A stretch of DNA of 64,000 bases from Bryopsis sp. KO-2023. Its lineage: Eukaryota > Chlorophyta > Ulvophyceae > Bryopsidales > Bryopsidaceae. The position numbers and the translations under genes are program-made. Shown here piece after piece: positions 22,941 through 34,638 of the stretch; position 1 is the first letter of the stretch; the number at the start of each line of letters is the position of its first letter. The notes beneath the pieces were generated by a model. The model was given only the letters and a program-made list of their open reading frames with translations, did no database searches and was not told where the DNA came from. The stretch lies in NCBI GenBank assembly GCA_030272585.1, contig BSYQ01000004.1, forward strand, positions 5,890,001 through 5,954,000, written 5' to 3'.

Positions 22941-23668
22941 CATTCGTTTGGTTCTCTACACTAATGCTTCCAATCTCCTTCAGAAAAAATATTTCCTCTG
23001 CCGGCACATTTTTCCCTTTCCAAATAAATATTAAGTATTAATACCTTCCCATCACCCACGCTGCCTACTTCCTTCCAAACGTTTTCCGCTCGAGATAGAA
23101 CGTAACTTCCACCCCCTCCGGAAGCACCCAACATCGCAGCACTGCCCCCAGAGTAACCACCTCCTCCACCAGCGCCATTCCCTCCTCCACCAAACCCCCC
23201 ATTATCATCAGGATTTGCACTTTTTGGTTTTGCTAATGCTGCAGGGCCCGCATTCCATCCAAGACCTCCATAACCCACAGGAAGATTATTAGCTCCGTTG
23301 CCTCCATTTTTTCCACCTAAACACCCAGGATGTGAACTTGATCCATCTTCATCTAAATTGCCATGATGACCAAAATGCGTTCCGTCTGCGCTCCCTCCTC
23401 CCCCCGCTGCTAGCAGCAAGGAAAGGTTTTTCTTGTCCAAAGCAATCAAGGTGCCCCCACCACCGCCAGTGTACGTGTTTTTGAATTTCTTACTTATCCA
23501 AAGCCTGGACATTCTCCCTGTCAAGATTTGGAGGGCATCACCAGCCTGTAATTCAAAAGATCCTTCAACCATCGCACCCATGCCGCCTTCTGCCCGACAT
23601 GGCTGACCAACATCAGCTTGATCGTCAGATTTCGCCCCCACCGCAACTAAGTGATACCACATGTCCAA
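22941..23668 (-). CDS. ALK-type glycine-rich domain protein (partial)
   Basis: Main exon 23668-23045, bounded by an acceptor (CTTGAAG|) and a donor (GGGAAG|GTATTA). A next small exon, 22977-22941, gives EIGSISVENQTN. The main exon matches the glycine-rich domain known from ALK/LTK-type receptors and many secreted proteins (Pfam Gly_rich type). The signs, in order: GAKSDDQADVGQPCRAEGGM, then GSFELQAGDALQILTG, a GGGGGTLIA segment, LLLAAGGGG, a long Gly/Asn/Pro region, GGGGGYSGGSAAMLGASGGG, then GSYV and VGDGKVLI. The N-terminus and C-terminus are missing, so receptor, lectin-like or wall protein cannot be decided. The start shown is an exon edge, not an ATG. Confidence 0.7.
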
Positions 23669-25580
23669 CTTCAAGGAAAACCAAGTGGCGCGTAATCTAC
23701 TTAATCCACTTTTACTGTAAGTTTTTGAGGTGTTCGGATATATATTTTACTGTCTTTCAATTTGGCTGGATTGAGGAAGTCGAAGTGGGAAACATGGTCA
23801 CACATAGTAAAAAACTTGCAGTTGTCGAAGAAGGGCTGACAAAAAAAGCTGGAGAAAGAAGTGTGAAAAACAAAATCTGAGCATGAAACAAGGGGTGGGG
23901 TCGACGAAGATAAGCCCTTAATGGCTATCTACGTGAAATCAGTTTTTTTCTTGGGGAGAAATCAGTTTTTTTTTAATTAACATCTTCAATCAATCAATCA
24001 ATATTACATCTTGGGGGGGTTGCTGTGTTCCCCCACGTGTTATCATGTTTATCATGATAATGAGAAATGAGAATATCGCTGATAAGCGATATTCTACAAC
24101 AATACAGTTGTGCCTTTCTTTTGTAGTGATTTCGGAACAGTTGAAGGATGCTGATCAAAACCACTGATCGAGGCTGGCTTAAAAAAAGAGAGGAGGACTG
24201 GCTGTGGTGCTTATTCAAGATGGGAAACGACAATGAAGGCAGGCCTCCATGACATACGGGGTGGTGTTTGTGGATGGAAAGAGATCAGGGGGAAAAAAAA
24301 GTTGAAAGGAAAATATTTAATACAGCTCGAACCCACCAGGTTAATTTTTTTCCAGTAGTCAAAGGCCCCAAAGCCAAGAAAAAAGGGAACAAGGCTGAGA
24401 GAAATTGGTGGTGGTTGAATGGTGCCCAGTTCTCTATCATCGTGCACCGTTGCAAGGAGAGTAGGGTGTCAGAGAGCTGGAGCAGAAGTTTCCATCGTGG
24501 AAACCTTCTGTGGAGGTTTTCGTTGCGATATGAAAAACAGGATTTTTCTATTATTTTTTTTTCGGTAAATATGATTCGGCGCATCAATTTGCACAATTCC
24601 AGTCTCAACCCTCTTTCAGCCACAAATCACAAATGGAAATCAGTGATCCTTTTTAATCTTTCTCTATAATTTTAAAATGTGGAGAGCAAATGGACCACAA
24701 GCAATGATCCCTCCTTCACACAATCTGCAGACGTTTCTAGATCTGACTTTTCATGAGGATCAAAAGTCCTGAGTCGTACCTCCCCAAAATAAAGCTCAAG
24801 AATTTAAGACCAACCCTTCACCATCTTATTGATTGCTATCTTATGAATCCTTCTTGTGAGCCAACGCAAGGAGAGCAGGCTCTCGTGGTCCACCAGCGCA
24901 CCGTCTTATGTCGAAAAGAGTTAGGGACACGGTGGAGCCGGTGGATGCTGCTCTGAGGGATCCCTCAGGGCCCAAGAGGAAAGCCCAGAAAAGAGATACT
25001 AACGCTGCGAACAGGTCCAGGCCGGAGCGAGTGTTTTGCATCCTCTCGTCGGAATTGAATGCGAAACCCTGACCCTGAACGACGTGTCACTGCCAAAACG
25101 ACAGTGTTCTCCTTACTTTGTTAAGAGAAAGTCCATACTTGAAAAAATACTGCAGTGCTGAGATGACTCGGGCAGGAGGCATGCCCTTTGCAGCACTTCC
25201 GGTCTCCGTGTTGCGTCGACTTACAGCAAACAGCTTCCGAGCTCATAACGCACTGCTTGCAGTTGCACAACTCGCACACCGACTGAACTTCTATTGAAGA
25301 GAACTATATATCAACATTTGGCCGTGGCACTGCTCCTCTAACAAACCAACGTCAAAGAGATATTGAAAAGTTTGTGGAGCTGTCTCTGCAAATTTGTTCG
25401 TTGCGCGCGTGCGTTCGTGTAGTTCAAGGACAGCCGTTGGCCATCTTTTATTCCCCCTAATTCCGTTAGAATTCCCATCGACTTGCCTACAAAGCCCACC
25501 CCTCATACCAGTTTCTGGCGTTTTCGTTTTTTTCGACGACCGAGAAGAAACGCTTGTCTTCTCTTTACACCCTGAGCGAA
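23669..25580. other. No firm gene; two weak plus-strand exon candidates
   Basis: Candidate A: ATG at 23599 (MADQHQLDRQISPPPQLSDT...), donor ACT|GTAAGT at 23716, possible acceptor near 23783, ending in a basic C-terminus at 23880; it lies antisense to the glycine-rich exon. Candidate B: 24357-24565 after a strong acceptor (ATTTTTTTCCAG) and before GTAAAT, encoding a basic Lys/Trp/Arg-rich stretch. Neither has a recognisable domain. Four CAAT repeats lie near 23985-24000. Confidence 0.3.
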
Positions 25581-25581
25581 C

Positions 25582-25830
25582 ATGGCGAACGCATTGCTGC
25601 GAGGACTTTGCGCTATTGGCCTCGGCGCTGTGGTGTGCCTTACGCGTCGAGTGTCCAAGGGGATCTACTGTAGAACATCACTTTTCCCCTATGAGTACAA
25701 CTCGCCAGTTTTCCCAGAGTCTCCCCAAGTCCAAGTTCCAACAAGTTTTGGACACGATGCAGGGTACAGAGCTCTAGGAGAAAGAGGAGGCATAGGAGCC
25801 TCTACAGATCTGTTAGGAGCAGGTGAATAG
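25582..25830 (+). CDS. Small hypothetical protein, hydrophobic N-terminus
   Basis: 82 codons, ATG in good context (GAACATGGCG), beginning MANALLRGLCAIGLGAVVCL. The first residues and codons resemble the start of Ala-rich protein 2 (MANSVMRSLVLVALIGVALA), suggesting a signal-peptide exon. Here the frame continues without a clear splice site into a Gly-rich end (HDAGYRALGERGGIGASTDL). It could be an orphan first exon. Confidence 0.3.
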   Translation: MANALLRGLCAIGLGAVVCLTRRVSKGIYCRTSLFPYEYNSPVFPESPQVQVPTSFGHDAGYRALGERGGIGASTDLLGAGE

Positions 25831-26898
25831 GCGATCAGGGAGGGAAAAAATAAGAAAAAAAAAAGAACTGGGGGCAAAAGGGTGTTGACAACAAGAAATG
25901 AGTTAAACCCCCAAAAAGGGGTGATTGGAATGAAAAATGCACAGCGAAGAAATGGTTGAAAAGATCTGGTGGAAATAGTAATCAAGCTCTGAACAAAAAA
26001 GGGCGTAGAAGAGAAGTGAAAAACAGGGGAGTGGAATTGGGTATAAACCACGCATTAGTAGAAAAAAAACCTTCGCAAGGTTTCAATCAGGGTGAAAAAA
26101 AAGGAAAATAGATGATGGGAATACTAAAAGGGTATGTTCTCACGTTGGGAAAAAAAGCTCCAAGGGTGGGGAAATAGAATTTTTCAGTCCATTTGAAAAA
26201 AAAGGGTAGTTTGGGTGTTGGTTTTTTCCCTTCAAAGGGTTTTTTTCCAGGGAAAAAAACAGGCATTGCCTTAATGGGGCAGATGGAGGTTCGATCCCCC
26301 CCGTGCCTTCTTTCTCCTGTCTTTTTTTTCCCTTTCTTTTCTCTTGGGTTGAGGTTGAATTTGGTGATCTATAATGTGATCTAAATGCTAAATAGTGTTT
26401 GGACGACAACATTGCGAGAAAAAAAAACATAAAACAACTTTTGGAACCGTTCCGTTCTTTACTGGAGTGCCAGAAATATCATTTCAGGTTCGTCTTCAGG
26501 TTTGCATTTGGTTTTGGACTTTCTCGATGGATTCTTCGTCTTGGCAAGGCCATTCCGTTGTTGCACCGTTTCTGTTCGTTGCACGAAAATTTCGGCGACC
26601 CAGAACCTGGTGGTTACACTGGCGGGGTTCAGAATGTGGAAGGTAAGTTTAAAGCAGGGGTTCGGAGTTTGTTGCGGTTCGATCTACGTTTCTATTTAAA
26701 AAGCGCAAGACGTCCACAAAACAGCACCCAAAAAACATCCAGATAATTGCTTTTCCACTGCTCTCCAAAACCCCATAATACTACACTTTCATAAATACAT
26801 GTCCTGCATCCTCCCCCCTCCTTTTGTGTACCTAACCCTTTCCCCCCCAGAAAATTCCGATGCAAAGACCGCCGCCCCCCCCCCCCAACCCCGCTCGT
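25831..26898. other. No firm gene; exon-like frame and tRNA-like fragment
   Basis: A plus-strand frame at 26399-26640, with basic and aromatic composition, ends at a good donor (GGAAG|GTAAGT). The matching acceptor and donor at 26850 and 26974 fall antisense to the CLP1 3' end, so I treat this as doubtful. At about 26253-26300 a 48-nt stretch resembles a tRNA missing one arm: AGGCA...TGCCT ends and a GGAGG-TTCGATC-CCCCC T-arm. Confidence 0.3.
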
Positions 26899-29800
26899 CT
26901 ACGAAAAATTCAAGATCTCGATCGAGCCCATCAACAGAAACCGTCCCGGCAGTTTCCCAGGCCCAGGCGAGAGGTAAGTGACCGTCCCGTTCTCATCCTC
27001 GTCCAAATCCACGCTTTGCACGTAAATGAACCCCGCGATGCTCATGGACAACACCTCGCTGACCATCTTTGCATGCGAAACCGCCAGCAAGCAGTTGAAT
27101 ATCTCGTTGTTGATCGTGACCGGGTGCAGCCTCAGGGGGTCTTGCGAGGAGGCCGCTCCAATGGGCAAGGCGGATGACGGCGCTCTCTGGGCGGCCCCTA
27201 CCCGATAGATCTGCAGGTCGGACACGGGCGAGGTTTCAGAGTGGGGCATCAGATCGCGGTTGATGCCGTAGAAGTAGTCTCGAACTCGGTTCGCTCGAGC
27301 AGCGATGCGAAGTTCTCGAGATCTGGTGACCACGCCGCCAGATTTGGGCAGCCGAATCAGAGTGGCTTCTGGGTTGCACCCCTTCTTGACGTCCGCCATC
27401 AGCCGGCTGTAAAGCCTCTCTTGACCCACTATCAAAATGATGTCTGCCTGGACGAGACAGTCGAAACGCCCCATATCACTACTTTGCACAACTTGAGGCG
27501 GCTGGAAGCCAAAATGTACAAAATTTGAACAGAAGAAATCAAAAACTCTGTTTTTGCTTTGGGTGTCTGCAAAAACACCCAAAGCCACCACAATCAAAAC
27601 TCACAATATATCATTTTCTCGACATGGTTTCCCCCCCCCCCCAAATTGGGCAAACTTGATGTTCCACTGTTAGGGGTGGATGGGTGGATTGCAGCTATGC
27701 ACGCCTTCCGAAATTCTAAGTTGTCTGTTTTGATTGCAGGTGCCACACGCTAGTTGTACATTTTTCTTTTTCTGAACAGACCTCCCCTGTGAACGACTTT
27801 TCGATGATTTATCCAAAAAACCCTACAACTTCCAGGCACTCACTTTCAGAGTTTGAACAGTGTGCAGGAGCAGATCGTAGCCCAAGTCCTCCACCCACCC
27901 CATGGTATTGATGAACATCCCAGCCGCCGCCGCCGACTCCACTTTTTGCGCCCTTTTGTCCAGTAACGCCCCCATCCTCTCCACCAAATGCTTGTACGAG
28001 TGGGGGTTATGCGAAGGAGTCGTGTGTCCGTGGAAATAAACCAAAGGCACGTCTAATGGGTAGCCCTCATCCACTGTCACGGGCAGCTGAACAGGGGTTG
28101 CTGCGATCGTCCCTGGAGGTGCGATGCTTCCTTGCCCTATGAAAATTTTACACCGGAAAAGGACAGAAAAAAACAGGTTTAAAAACCATTGACCAGCCAT
28201 CTCGCGCATTGCGCAGTGGGTGGTGGATTTTGGGATGTGCATTTGAACTTGTCAATTTATGAGCAACCGAGTGTTGAGACTTTGTCAAAAAGAAGGATAT
28301 ATACACATATATATATATGTAACAATTCACCCTGTTGTGGATGGCCTTCGTTGGGCACGTTTGCTTGAAATAAATCAAACATTCAGTTTTTCATATGTAA
28401 TAAAGCAGCCACATGAAATCCTTACCGATGTCCATATCCACGTATACGGGCGCCCATTCCATCCTTATCGCATAGTTCATCAGAATTTTACACAGCGTAG
28501 ATTTCCCGGAGTCTGTCGGTCCGACCACGACGACTCTGGGTCCCTCCCCTCCCTTCTCCTTGGCCTCCCTCCGTCGATTCTCCAAAACATGGTGTGTGTT
28601 TAAAAAGTATTGCATTGGGGTTTCCTCCGAAACGTACCTGCATGCAAAATGCGACACTTTGTTGTTCAGGCGATTCTTTGTGGACCGTGGATTTGTCGCT
28701 CCATATCCAATGGATGGTTGTGGGTTGAAACTTTCGAAACCCTGAAAATCATTATCTAGAAGGGAAATTGTTTAAAGTCGATCAAACTTCCATGTTGTGG
28801 AGTTTTTTTCTTGACAATGCAGTCTCCTTGTAAAAAACAAATTGGGGGGGGGGGCGTTTATTATAGGTGGCCTGCTATATTCCTGCATAATCGATTGATA
28901 TGATATTTTCCATACTCTTTTATATAAACATGCATTCCACAATCGGAGCCACCACAAAAATTCGAATGCCACAGGAAACTATGAGTGGTGAATCACAGCG
29001 AATCGATTCAAGAATTTTTTTGAAAACTAAGAAAAGCCATGCAGATAATGGTGAGGGATGTATACATATATATATATATATATATTTTCATATGCACTTA
29101 CAGTATCTCCGCTTGACCCTCGACTTCCAGCGTGCATCCATTGTAAGTAAATATCTACAAGACCCCAACCCCACCAACTTGTGTCAAAACAAAGTTAATT
29201 CTGAAAAATAATATTTGAGTCAATTCTTGAGTATTCACACATCAGACCGAATTTTTTTCTTCAAAAAAGCAGGAAAAAAATCAGAGAAAAGAAAGGCAAT
29301 CAACTCACAGCTACTTTGTCCCCTTTGATGGTGACGCGCTCCCCCAATCCAAGCTCAGCCCCAAATATCTCAGCTTCCCCTCTTTTCAACTGGAAAAAAA
29401 AAGCAAGAAGACGTGTTGTAACTTAACATCTGATTGCATATGAAGGCATCCTACAGTTGAGCAGTACAATTTCTGTGCCGAAAAAAAAAAATCAATCCTG
29501 GGATTAATTGAGGTTATAAGAATACGAATACGATTTCATTTTTCTTTTTTAGCATTTCGTACCAGTTCCATTTTTTTTTATTTTTTTTTTATTTTTTTTC
29601 AAATGTGTTACATCGAGGCAAACCGCCCCATGTAGCCCGTCCACTATACAGATGAGTGATATGGGCCCTCCACTCTAAGAATAATTGTCTGTACTACCCC
29701 TGTCCCGAATTTACTCCCAAAAACAACCTGCTAGAATAAAAATCACCCTTCTTCCGAGTCAGCGCGTAAATTGTACATACGAACACAAAATTCCACTAGT

Positions 29801-30885
29801 ACCCTTAACCCAATTTCCGAAGCAAACATCCCCTCCTGCCAAATCAGGGGTTCCGATGAATTTATTTATTTGTTTATTTATTTATTTATTTATTGTGACT
29901 AATTTCAGAGGGTGAGCTATGGAAGGACTCATCAAATAATCACTAGCAAATCTCATTCTCTGTTTTCGTATACAAATCCATTTCAACCATGCGGTGCAAT
30001 ATGCCCCCCCCCCCTTCATTTCTGGGAGTCTTTTTCTTTTTACCTTGATGAAAGTTTTGAAAAAAGGAACTCACCGTCGCATGGAGATGCTTTCCAATAT
30101 CCACCTCGATTCTCAACTCATTACACTATTCAGTAAAAAAAAAATAAAAAAAAATTCAACAACAAAAACAAAATTGGGCCCATTTGATTTGCATCGACTG
30201 ACTGCTCCACCTCATTTAGCATTGCTGCTAAGATTAATTTTCGAAAAAAAAATAAAAAATAAAGGAGAAAAAAAAGCCACAATACCTTGAAATAGTTTGT
30301 TCGCGGACTATCTCAAGAATCGTTTTTAGCCTAGAGATGGAGCGAACAACAAGAGAATAAAATAAAATAAAATAATAAAATACAAAACAGAAGGTCACAT
30401 GTGCAGAGTGGTATTTTGCATGTAACTTTCTGCCTCGGTGCGAATATATCCAAAAAAATTTAAACAAAATTAACACTGCTGCACAATTGAGAAGGGGTTC
30501 GTTCCATTGCTCAACAGGTCATGTCCAAAAGTCGAAAAGCATATCATTGAGGCATTTAAAAAAATAAAAATAAAAAAAGCAACCACACTCAGAAACCAAA
30601 CATATGCTTGTTCGAAAATGGATCCCAGGTTCAAATTCTTTTTTCAGGTGCCAACAACCCATCCGAAATCAGACGAACTAAACTAAAACAAGCAGAATTC
30701 ATCGCTACCTTCTTCAACACGATTTCTTTCCTATCCATGACACCCGCTAGGCCGCCGCCACCCCCGTAAAACCCGCCCTTATCGTGGAAGTGCCAATGAT
30801 CCCGAAAAAACCTTTTGAACGGGGGCGTCGCGAACAGTTTTTTTCTGCAGCTGGTCGCAAGGAGCCCGAATCGAAACGCTGACAT
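26899..30885 (-). CDS. CLP1: CLP1-type polynucleotide 5'-hydroxyl kinase
   Basis: CLP1 acts in pre-mRNA 3'-end cleavage and RNA 5'-kinase reactions in the nucleus. Seven exons: 30885-30709, 30116-30075, 29389-29309, 29154-29102, 28637-28426, 28136-27844 and 27501-26899 (TAG). Total is 1461 nt and 486 aa, all phases closing. Landmarks: N-domain LRIEVDIGKHLHATLKRGEA then EIFGAEL; Walker A GPTDSGKST at about residue 157; DMDIGQGSI after it; the YFHGHTTPSHNPHSYKHLVE and GWVEDLGYDLL region; QERLYSRL, LPKSGGVVTRSRE, REYFYG-like RDYFYG; and the C-terminal TYLSPGPGKLPGRFLLMGS. The first ATG adds about 49 residues before MDRKEIVLKK, the likely ordinary start. This extension is Arg/Phe-rich and then Gly-rich. 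The gene is divergent from the gene starting at 31064. Confidence 0.93.
29859..29895. repeat. (TTTA)n microsatellite
   Basis: About eight tandem ATTT/TTTA units inside the second CLP1 intron. Confidence 0.85.
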
Positions 30886-31063
30886 GCTTCATTGCCAGAA
30901 ACCAATCACTTTTAAATTAGATGCGCGATTTCCATTCCCCCCCCCCCATCAACCCCATCCTTCTCATTTTCTGACTTTGCCAAAAACAGCCCTTGTGGAC
31001 GACTCCCAGTTCTCTTTTCTGTTCGAAAAAGAAAAGGACACCAGGCTTCGATCCCTGAAAGCA
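30886..31063. promoter_or_regulatory. Shared divergent promoter region
   Basis: Only 178 bp separate the upstream-most CLP1 ATG (minus) from the ATG at 31064 (plus), so both genes probably start from this interval. It holds a C run and short CCCATCC motifs. No TATA box is evident. Confidence 0.45.
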
Positions 31064-34000
31064 ATGGCTGGGCGTTTTGCATTGAGTCGTCTGGTACGTT
31101 CGTCCCTGGGCCAGCGCTCGTTTTCTTATTCCCTTGTGCAAATTTCTTGATTCCCTTTTCTGTCTCTGGGAGGGTTGCCTTGTTTCGGACTGTCCCCAGC
31201 GAAATCCGCTTTCGCCTCGTAAAATCGCAAGAGATTGAGTCGTGTGTGGTAGGGTCGCAGCGCCTTGGGATCCGCTTCTCGCCAATGGGTTCAGGCCACC
31301 TCTGTCAGAGGGGCCGCGCAAGCAGCCCCCGCTAAAGAAGGTCAGGGTTTTCTATTGACGTCGATAATTCCGTTTTGAACTCGCGAAGTCGCAGAATGGC
31401 CCCGTTAAGAAAATATGGCGCTTGGTTTGCCTCATCTCCTCTGAACGATGATGGCAAAACTGGACGAATTAAGTGGCGTTATGCAGCAATTCTATGGAAA
31501 AGTGAAAAGTTGTTGGTATCCCCTGGATATCACGTGTGGCCAAATAAACTTGGCCAAATATTGATGCTTGGATTGTCAATCCTCGGAATCCTGAATCCAA
31601 TCAGTGAAAAATTTGATTTTATTTTTATTTGTTTTACTTATATTTTGAATTGAACGTATTTTACACAAGGACAATCGGCCAAGTGCAGCCCGTTCACAGA
31701 AATTGTGTTTTTGGCTGACCAGAAATAATCTACCGTACAATCACAATGTCCATAGTTTATTTTTATTTACTGCTAGAGTTTTTTCGATGGAACCGTGGTT
31801 TCAGTTCGAGAAAAATCCCCATGTTTATTCTTGTTAAACAAAGAAAAAGCCATGGTGGGGATGCGATCCATCGGAAAACGTTCCTTGTCTGAATGATTTG
31901 TTACTTAGCTATTTTGCAAGCACTGAATTATTATTATTATTTTTTTCCCGCGGAATTTTTCTAGACGAAGACATCGTCGTGTCCGTCTTCAAGGATGAGC
32001 AGAAAAAATTCAGCAGTTTTGTGGATGCCACGAAGGTAATGCTGTGATGGTAATGCTGTGATGTAATGGTAATGCTGTGATGGTAATGCTGTGATGGTAA
32101 TGCTGTGATGTAATGGTAGTGCTGTGATGGCAATGCTATGATGGTATTGGTATATGTATGGATTTCTCTTCCTTTCAAAAGCACAAAGCCAGGCATTGCA
32201 CCAGATATTGCACATAGGGTATCCAGTAGCAAATAAAAAATAGTCTTCCCAACCATGTTTTTTTTTCCCCTGGTTGGTTGATGGTTGATTTTCCCTTCAG
32301 TCAAAATTATGTCCAGATTGCAGTTGAAACAGCCTAGAGTGGTGGTTTGTGAAGCAGGAAAGAAGATATAGTTATCGTCTTAATTATATGGTGGTACTGT
32401 CTGGAGCAGTTTCTGAAAAAGAAAGAAGTGGATCGTTTTTTTTTGCAATCAATAGAATTATGCGCATCTCTATTTTGGAGCGAGGGGGGAGACTTTTTTC
32501 AAAAAACAAAAACAAAAAGGTTTTTCTGGTCATTTTGTTACTAGAACCACCGAACCACACAATGAAAAGGGGCTTAGAAGAAATCATATCAGTAAAACTG
32601 CTTTTGGTTTCAAAGAATGAACGCAGGGAAAAAGAATATATATTGTTCAAGATCTGAAAAGAAAAGACTCAAAGACTTTTAAGTTTTCTTTTTTTTTTCC
32701 CTGGTATCAGAACATTCCGATCCCCATGTCAGGCGATGCAGCAGCAATCGAGGGCTACTGCAAGAAAATCGGCGAGATCAAAAACAAGGTTTGAATCCGT
32801 TGTTTTTTGTTGTTTTTTGTTTTATTATTTACAAAGAATTCTTCTTCTTTTGATCCTATGATGAATCCCTCGAGAAAAACAGAGTTTTTTATAATTTTTT
32901 TCTTTTGTTAGGGGGGGAGGGGGGGAGAGCGGGGAGGGATTTTTTTTTATTGCCTTATGCTTCCCCCTCATAAATGAGGTAACAGCATCCAGACGCTGCA
33001 GACTTGCTCAAATTTAATTTTTATTCCGCACGTTTTTTGTGTTTTTTTGTGAAACCTTCTATCCTCTTAGTACCCCTTCTTGTGCAAAGTCGTATCTCTT
33101 TCGGCTTTGAAAACAACAAACCCCATCAGAAATGCCTGTGGTGGCGATATTTATTGTTTTTGTTGATGTTCCACAGCTTGGGATCCCTTCGGATGCCCAA
33201 AGATTTCATAACACCATGGAGTACCAAATGTCGAATTCTGGGGACGATGTTCGCACCTTCGTCCAGAGCATGGAGGGCATGTTGGGGGAGGGAGCTTTCA
33301 ACGAAGTGATGGATGCCGTCGAAAAAGTGGAAAATGAATCCGGCTATGCACTCACTTTTGGGGACAATCCACCCTTCCTCAAATTCGTCGAAACTATGAA
33401 GGTGTGCCTCACTATTTTTGTTCAAAAATTTCGAGCTCTGGAAAAGTGTGTGTGTTTTGTTTTGTTTTTTTTTGGGGGGGGGGTTATCTTTGTCTTTTTT
33501 TATGGTATGTTGCTTCGCTGAGCTGTGGAATGAAACAGGAAAGCAAACATTTGTTTTTTTGTCTTTGTTTTTTTAAAGTTTTTTGGATTTCATGGACAGA
33601 TGTACCTCGGTTGAGGAAATTAATGCGTGGGGGCTGCTTGTTTTTTTTCAAATCTTGATGGGCGCCTGGAAATTCAACGAAACTTCTACTGCTGATCTTT
33701 TTTTTTTTTTGGGGGGGGGGGAAGGGGTTAAATAAAGCTGAATTGGTTCCTGCATTCATGACGTGGAATAGTAGATGGCATTAGGGTTGAACGTGCAAAC
33801 TGAATAGGTTTATTTGGGGGTTGTTTTTGCAGTCTGTGTTGGAGGCCAACGGTGTTTCACCAAGTGCCGACCCTGCCAAGATTGCTATGGAAGCGGTAAG
33901 AATTTCCTGTTTTCAAATTATTGAATAACAGTCGGTGCGTTTATTTATTCCTCCACAACCATTGAGGGAAGAAGTTAATATTGTGCCGATATCATGTCCA

Positions 34001-34282
34001 GACAAAAAAAAAAAGAAAACGAAAACGAAAAAAGGAATCTGCATAAACCGTGGCATCCTCGTTGCTCTTTTTTTGCATGAATTCGACATGAGAGGTCGAG
34101 TTGTTGGTGTTTTGAATTCAATCAACATTTTTTTCATTTTTTTTTTGTCTACCAAACAGGAGGTTGCCCGAATCAAAGCTTTGAGTGCCGAAGCTCAAGA
34201 AGAGATGGAAGCCGCCAAGAAAAGACACGGCCTGGGATTTGTCAACGTGAACGCCGCAGAGCTGAAACCCACCACAGGCTGA
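31064..34282 (+). CDS. Predicted mitochondrial protein, family unknown
   Basis: Exons: 31064-31093, 31261-31340, 31965-32035, 32711-32788, 33177-33401, 33833-33895 and 34160-34282 (TGA). The N-terminus looks like a mitochondrial presequence: MAGRFALSRL, then ALGSASRQWVQATSVRGAAQ, rich in Arg, Ser and Ala with no acids. The mature part is soluble and helical: DEDIVVSVFKDEQKKFSSFV, GYCKKIGEIKNKLGIPSDAQ, MSNSGDDVRTFVQSMEGMLG, and a charged end AEAQEEMEAAKKRHGLGF. I do not recognise it; a small matrix or respiratory-complex accessory protein is possible. Exons 2-7 close in frame. Exon 1 with its best donor (CTG|GTACGT) is phase 0 while exon 2 needs phase 2, so the first junction is uncertain. A minisatellite begins at the donor of exon 3. 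Confidence 0.65.
32036..32152. repeat. Minisatellite starting at a splice donor
   Basis: About seven imperfect copies of GGTAATGCTGTGAT, with a higher-order alternation that adds TGTAAT. The first copy is the real 5' splice site (ACGAAG|GTAATG). Confidence 0.9.
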
Positions 34283-34638
34283 TTTGCTTCAGAGTTGCTG
34301 GCTCCTTGTAAACGGGACGTTGGATTCATAATCATAAAAATCTTACACAACACTGGGCTCCTGTGTCTTTCTCTTTGGGTCGGGGTCGCTGCCGGAAATT
34401 GGGTGTTTTTTTTTGCCAGAGTATCTGTGGCTGGAGACCTCCACGACACTGTAGATGTGCAGGCATTTACGCTCCATCACCATTGTCTTGGAAACTGTTT
34501 GTTTGATGGGAAGAATCGTGTGAGGAGTTGAACAGAAAATGCCGGTTTTTGGAATAACCCTGGACTCAGGAACAGAGCAAGAGGTCATGAAAAGACCTGT
34601 GGAAGAATCGGTTCTCTCTTACAGTCCAGATGAACAAA

